Below are positions 59,201 to 64,000 of a DNA stretch of 64,000 nucleotides, one piece after another. Both the position numbers and the translations under genes were made by a program. Below the pieces are notes generated by a model. The model saw only the letters and a program-made list of their open reading frames with translations, was not told where the DNA came from and did no database searches. Origin of the DNA: Valencia hispanica (taxonomy: Eukaryota > Chordata > Actinopteri > Cyprinodontiformes > Valenciidae); contig OY747716.1 in the NCBI GenBank assembly GCA_963556495.2, positions 47,101,318 through 47,165,317 on the forward strand, in the 5' to 3' direction. Every line of letters begins with the position of its first letter. The stretch's first letter is position 1.

Positions 59201-62200
59201 GCGACCATGTGACCATGTGATCATGTGACCATGTGACCATGTGACCGTAAGACCGTGTGACCATGTGACCATGTGACCGTGCGACCGTGTGACCATGTGA
59301 TCGCGTGACCGTGTGATCATGTGACCATGGGATCATGTGACCATGTGACCGAGCGACCATGTGGCCGTGCGATCATGTGACCATATGACCGTGCGACCAT
59401 ATGACCATGTGACCGTGCGACCATGTGACCGTGCGACCGTGTTATCATGTGACCATGTGACCATGTGATCATGTGACCATGTGACCATGTCACTATGTGG
59501 CCGTGCGATCTTGTGACCATGTGACCATGTGACCGTGCGACCATATGACCATGTGACCGTGTGATCATGTGATCATGTGACCATGTGACCGTGCGACCAT
59601 GTGACCATGTGACCGTGCGACCATGTGACCGCGTGACAGTGTGATCATGTGACCATGTGACCGTGTGATCATGTGACCATGTGATCATGTGACCATGTGA
59701 CCATGTGACCATGTGACTGTGCCACCATGTGACCATGTGATCATGTGACCATATGATCATGTGATCGTGCGACCGCACGACCGTGTTATCATGTGACCAT
59801 GTGACCATGTGATCATGAGACCATGTGATCATTTGAACATGTGACCGTGCGACCATATGACCATGTAACCATGTGATCATGTGACCATGTGATCGTGTGA
59901 CCATGTGACCGTGCGACCATGTGACCATGTGACCGTGTGTCCGTGTGACCATGTGATCATGTGACCGTGTGATCATGTGACTATGTGACCGTGCAACCAT
60001 GTGACCGTGTGACCATGTGACCATGCGACCATGCGACCATATGACCATGTGACCGTGTGACCGTGTGACCATGTGACCGTGCGACCGTGTTATCATGTGA
60101 CCATGTGATCATGAGACCATGTGACCATGTGGCCGTGTGATCATGTGACCATGTGACAGTGTGATCATGTGACCATGTGACCATGTGGCCGTGCGATCAT
60201 GTGACCATGTGACAGTGTGATCATGTGACCAAGTGACCATGTGACCGTGTGACCAAGTGACCATGTGACCGTGTGATCATGTGACCATGTGATCAGGTGA
60301 CCATGTTACCGTGCGACCATGTGATCATGTGACCATGTGATCATGCGACCATGTGACCATGTGATCATGCAACCATGTGAACATGTGACCATGTGACCGT
60401 GTGACCATGTGACCAGTTGGCCGTGCGATCATGTGACCATGTGATCATGTGACCATGTGATCATGTGACCATGTGACCATGCGACCATGTGACCGTGCGA
60501 CCATGTGACCGTGTGACCATGTGATCGCGTGACCATGTGACCATGTGGCCGTGCGACCATGTGACCGTGCGACCATGTGATCATGTGACGATGTGATCAT
60601 GTGACCATGTGACCGTGCGACCACGTGACCATGTGACCATGTGACCATGTGACCATGTGACCGTGCGACCGCGTGACCATGTGACCATGTGACCGTGTGA
60701 CCATGTGACCATGTGATCGCGTGACCATGTGACCATGTGACTGTGCGACCATGTGACCATGTGATCATGTGACCATGTGATCATGTAACCATGTGACCAG
60801 GTGGCCGTGCGATCATGTGACCATGTGACCATGTGACCGTGCGACCATATGACCATTTGACCGTGTGATCATGTGACCGTGTGACCGTGCGACCATGTGA
60901 CCATGTGACCGTGCGACCATGTGACCATGTGACCGTGCGACCATGTGACCATGTGATCATGTGACCATGTGACCGTAAGACCGTGTGACCATGTGACCGT
61001 GCGACCATGTGACCATGTGATCGCGTGACCGTGTGATCATGTGACCATGAGATCATGTGACCATGTGACCGAGCGACCATGTGGCCGAGCGATCATGTGA
61101 CCATGTGACCATGTGACCATATGACCGTGCGACCATATGACCATGTGACCGTGCGACCATGTGACCGTGCGATCGTGTTATCATGTGACCATGTGACCAT
61201 GTGACCATGTCACTATGTGGCCGTGCGATCATGTGACCATGTGACCGTGCGACCATATGACCATGTGACCGTGTGATCATGTGATCATGTGACCATGTGA
61301 CCGTGCGACCATGTGACCATGTGACCGTGCGACCTTGTGACCGTGTGACCATGTGATCGTGTGACCGTGTGATCATGTGACCATGGGATCATGTGACCAT
61401 GTGAACGAGCGACCATGTGGCCGTGCGATCGTGTGACCGTGTGACCATGTGACCATGTGATTATGTGACCATGTGACCGTGCGACCATGTGACCATGTGA
61501 CAGTGTGATCATGTGACCATGTGACCGTGTGATCATGTGACCATGTGATCATGTGACCATGTGACCATGCGACCATGTGACCATTTGATCATGTGACCAT
61601 ATGATCATGTGATCGTGCGACCGCACGACCGTGTTATCATGTGACCATGTGACCGTGTGATCATTTGACCCTGTGACCGTGTTATCATGTGACCATGTGA
61701 TCATGTGACCATGTGACCGTGCGACCATGTGACCATGTGATCATGTGACCATGTGACCGTAAGACCGTGTGACCATGTGACCGTGCGACCATGTGACCAT
61801 GTGATCGCGTGACCGTGTGATCATGTGACCATGAGATCATGTGACCATGTGACCGAGCGACCATGTGGCCGTGCGATCATGTGACCATGTGACCATGTGA
61901 CCATATGACCGTGCGACCATATGACCATGTGACCGTGCGACCATGTGACCGTGCGATCGTGTTATCATGTGACCATGTGACCATGTGACCATGTCACTAT
62001 GTGGCCGTGCGATCATGTGACCATGTGACCGTGCGACCATATGACCATGTGACCGTGTGATCATGTGATCATGTGACCATGTGACCGTGTGACGGTGTGA
62101 CCGTGTGACCATGTGATCATGTGACCATGTGACCATGTGACCGTGTGATCATGTGACCATGTGATCATGTGACCGTGTGACCATGCGACCATGTGACCGT

Positions 62201-63518
62201 GTGTCCGTGTGACCATGTGACAGTGTGATCATGTGACCATGTGATCATGTGACCATGTGACCGTGCGACCATGTGACCATGTGACCGTGCGACCATGTGA
62301 CCATGTGATCATGTGACCATGTGACCATGTGATCATGTGACCATGTGACCATGCGACCATGTGACCATTTGATCATGTGACCATATGATCATGTGATCGT
62401 GCGACCGCACGACCGTGTTATCATGTGACCATGTGACCGTGTGATCATTTGACCCTGTGACCGTGTTATCATGTGACCATGTGATCATGAGACCATGTGA
62501 CCGTGCGACCGTGTTATAATATGACCATGTGACCATGAGACCATGTGACCGTGCGACCGTGTGACCATGTGACCGTGTTATGATGTGACCATGAGATCAT
62601 GTGACCATGTGATCATGTGATCGTGTGACCATGTTACCATGTGATCATATGACCATGTGACCATGTGACTGTGTGACCATGTGACCATGTGACCATGTGA
62701 CCGTGTGACCATGTGATCATGTGACCATGTGACCGTGTGAAAGTGTAATCATCTGACCATGTGATCATGTGACCATGTGACCATGAGACCATGTGACCTT
62801 GCGACAGTGTGATCATGTCACCGTGTTATCATGTGACCATGTGATCATGTGACCACGTGACCAGGTGATCATGTGACCGTGTGACCATGTGACCGTACAA
62901 CCATGTGACCGTGTTATCATGTGACCGTGCCACCATGTGACCATGCGACCGTGTGACCGTGTTATCATGTGACCATGTGATCATGTGACCATGTGTTCAT
63001 GTGACCATGTGATCGTGTGACCGTGCGACCATGTGACCATGTGACCGTGTTATCATGTGATCATGTGATCATGTGACCGTGTGATCATGTGACCATGTGA
63101 CCATATGACCATGTGATCATGTGACCATGTGACCGTGTGATCATGTGACCATGTGATCATTTGACCGTGTGATCATGTGACCGTGTGATCATGTGACCAT
63201 GTGACCGTGCGACCATGTGACCGTGTGACCATGTGACCTTGTGATCATGAGACCATGTGACCGTGCGACTGTGTGACCGTGTTATCATGTGACCATGTGA
63301 TCATGTGACCATGTGATCGTGTGACCATGTGACCGTGTGATCATGTGATCATGTGACCATGTGACCATGTGACCGTGTGACCTTGTGACCTTGTGACCGT
63401 GTGACCATTTGACCATGTGATGATGTGACCATGTGATCATGTGACCATGAGTCCATGTGATCGTGTGATCATGTGACCATGTGATCATGTGACCATGTGA
63501 TCATGTGACCATGTGACC
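56282..63518. repeat. 7.2-kb octamer minisatellite (CCATGTGA)n
   Basis: About 905 tandem 8-bp units with the forms CCATGTGA, TCATGTGA, CCGTGTGA, CCGTGCGA and CCATGCGA, plus rarer ones (CCATGAGA, TTATCATG-type, CCTTGCGA, CAGTGTGA). The 8-bp phase is kept almost throughout; one slip is seen near 58230. The minus strand is nearly stop-free and reads as a WSHGHMVT octapeptide repeat in every frame, because three units make 24 bases. The plus strand has TGA in all frames. These ORFs are consequences of the repeat, not genes. Block duplications of 87 and 98 units are visible. It lies inside a LINE endonuclease reading frame. Confidence 0.97.
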
Positions 63519-63900
63519 AAATACAGGGGTCCAGCCACGAGGTTGTGTACCACGCTTCACTGATGAAAGTGTAGCTATCCACAGGCAGTAACACTTCAAT
63601 GGAGAGAATCAACCTATTTTCTGAGCAGAACTGCTTTAAATGATTGCCAAATAAAGACGTACTATTTGACACATCGACATTCATATTGCCCACAGAAAAA
63701 AGGCAGGTGGATGTGCTATCCTGGATATATGATATACAGTGGTCAGCCAAGGAAACTTAGTGCAGCAGATGGTAGATACATAAAGCTCATTACCCTTTGA
63801 AATTGGAAGATGTCCAGCAGTGCCATCAGCTCAGAACTGCCAGAAACCAGTGGGACCCAGGTACACCCATCTACTGTCGGGTTGAAGCCAAAAAGCCATA

Positions 63901-64000
63901 CAGTGGGGCAAAAAAGTATTTTGTCAGCCACCAATTGTGCAAGTTCTCCCACTTAAAAAGATGAGAGAGGACTGTAATTTTCATCATAGGTATACCTCAA
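63901..64000 (+). mobile_element. Tc1-like terminal repeat, cut by window edge
   Basis: Starts CAGTGGGGCAAAAAAGTATT directly after TA (63899-63900) and continues AGCCACCAATTGTGCAAGTT. This is the end of a Tc1-like family common in fish. The rest lies beyond the window. Confidence 0.75.

Larger units (their letters stand above)
53811..63890 (-). mobile_element. LINE ORF2 split by array and transposons
   Basis: One non-LTR element read on the minus strand. Endonuclease part 63750-63522 (VGNMNVDVSNSTSLFGNHLK, SEAWYTTSWLDPCI). After the 7.2-kb array come HESLEEISIKYDFAISDH (56250-56195) and the linker. FMKQNVDSLRRQSLAKKLQN and FWKVIRKINTCKIPLP follow (55760-55620). After a hAT element: VLVPIIKDTAGK and PIALASTLSKVLERA (54600-54475). 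After a MITE: SDNQ..GFKSKLGTYMCI and FFDTSKVFDY (53955-53815). It is truncated near 53811, before the catalytic YADD, and its 5' side meets a Tc1-like end at 63901. Many stops; inactive. The clade was not assigned. Confidence 0.75.

Noticed and set aside
56327..63488. Many minus-strand ORFs of 60-267 codons (WSHGHMVT repeats)
   Set aside because: They are produced by the octamer repeat in every frame, begin and end at random unit variants, and show no start context or splice sites.
56282..63518. CRISPR-like array
   Set aside because: Units are contiguous 8-mers without spacers, in a vertebrate genome.

Overview
The window looks like a repeat-rich accessory region of a teleost fish genome. 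The grounds are split Ig-superfamily exons with GT/AG junctions, several non-LTR retrotransposon families typical of fish (L2-like, Rex1-like, L1/Tx1-like), Tc1-like and hAT-like DNA transposons, long (TA)n and ATCC arrays, and no operon-like coding. No tRNA, rRNA or single-copy housekeeping gene was found. The species cannot be named from the sequence.

Host genes. Four paralogous Ig genes of the B7/HHLA2-like type occur: A (682-3954, minus, no membrane exon in view), B (9235-18239, plus), C (24997-29772, plus) and D (39731-42949, minus). All share a 67-nt signal-peptide exon, a V-type exon (315/318 nt) and a C-type exon (267 nt), joined in phase 1. B, C and D add a transmembrane exon. They differ mainly in the cytoplasmic end: C has two extra exons and an acidic tail, B would end in KKKKA, and D stops at the end of the membrane exon. 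B and C lie in a direct segmental duplication (about 7.66-20.7 kb and 22.6-31.8 kb). B and D also form an inverted pair. An orphan membrane-segment exon lies at 22255-22365.

Mobile DNA. Gene B's first intron carries a 4.7-kb nearly complete L2-type LINE, absent from the same site in C. A second, decayed L2 copy (48950-52352) has another LINE nested in it. At 33.5-37.1 kb there is a four-level nest: LINE end, ACTGTA-rich MITE, Tc1-like element, solo-LTR-like insert. At 43.75-46.26 kb lies an L1/Tx1-type LINE with a SINE-like insert.

Right end. From 53.8 to 63.9 kb a single minus-strand LINE ORF2 is split by two DNA transposons and by a 7.2-kb array of about 900 copies of an 8-bp unit (CCATGTGA and variants). 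The array sits between two codons of the LINE endonuclease and is bordered by a perfect 26-bp-arm palindrome, one arm of which is LINE coding sequence. This array, with CpG-patterned unit variation and block duplications of 87 and 98 units, is the most unusual structure in the window.

Boundaries of old repeats are approximate. Family names of repeats come from recognised motifs, not from a database search.
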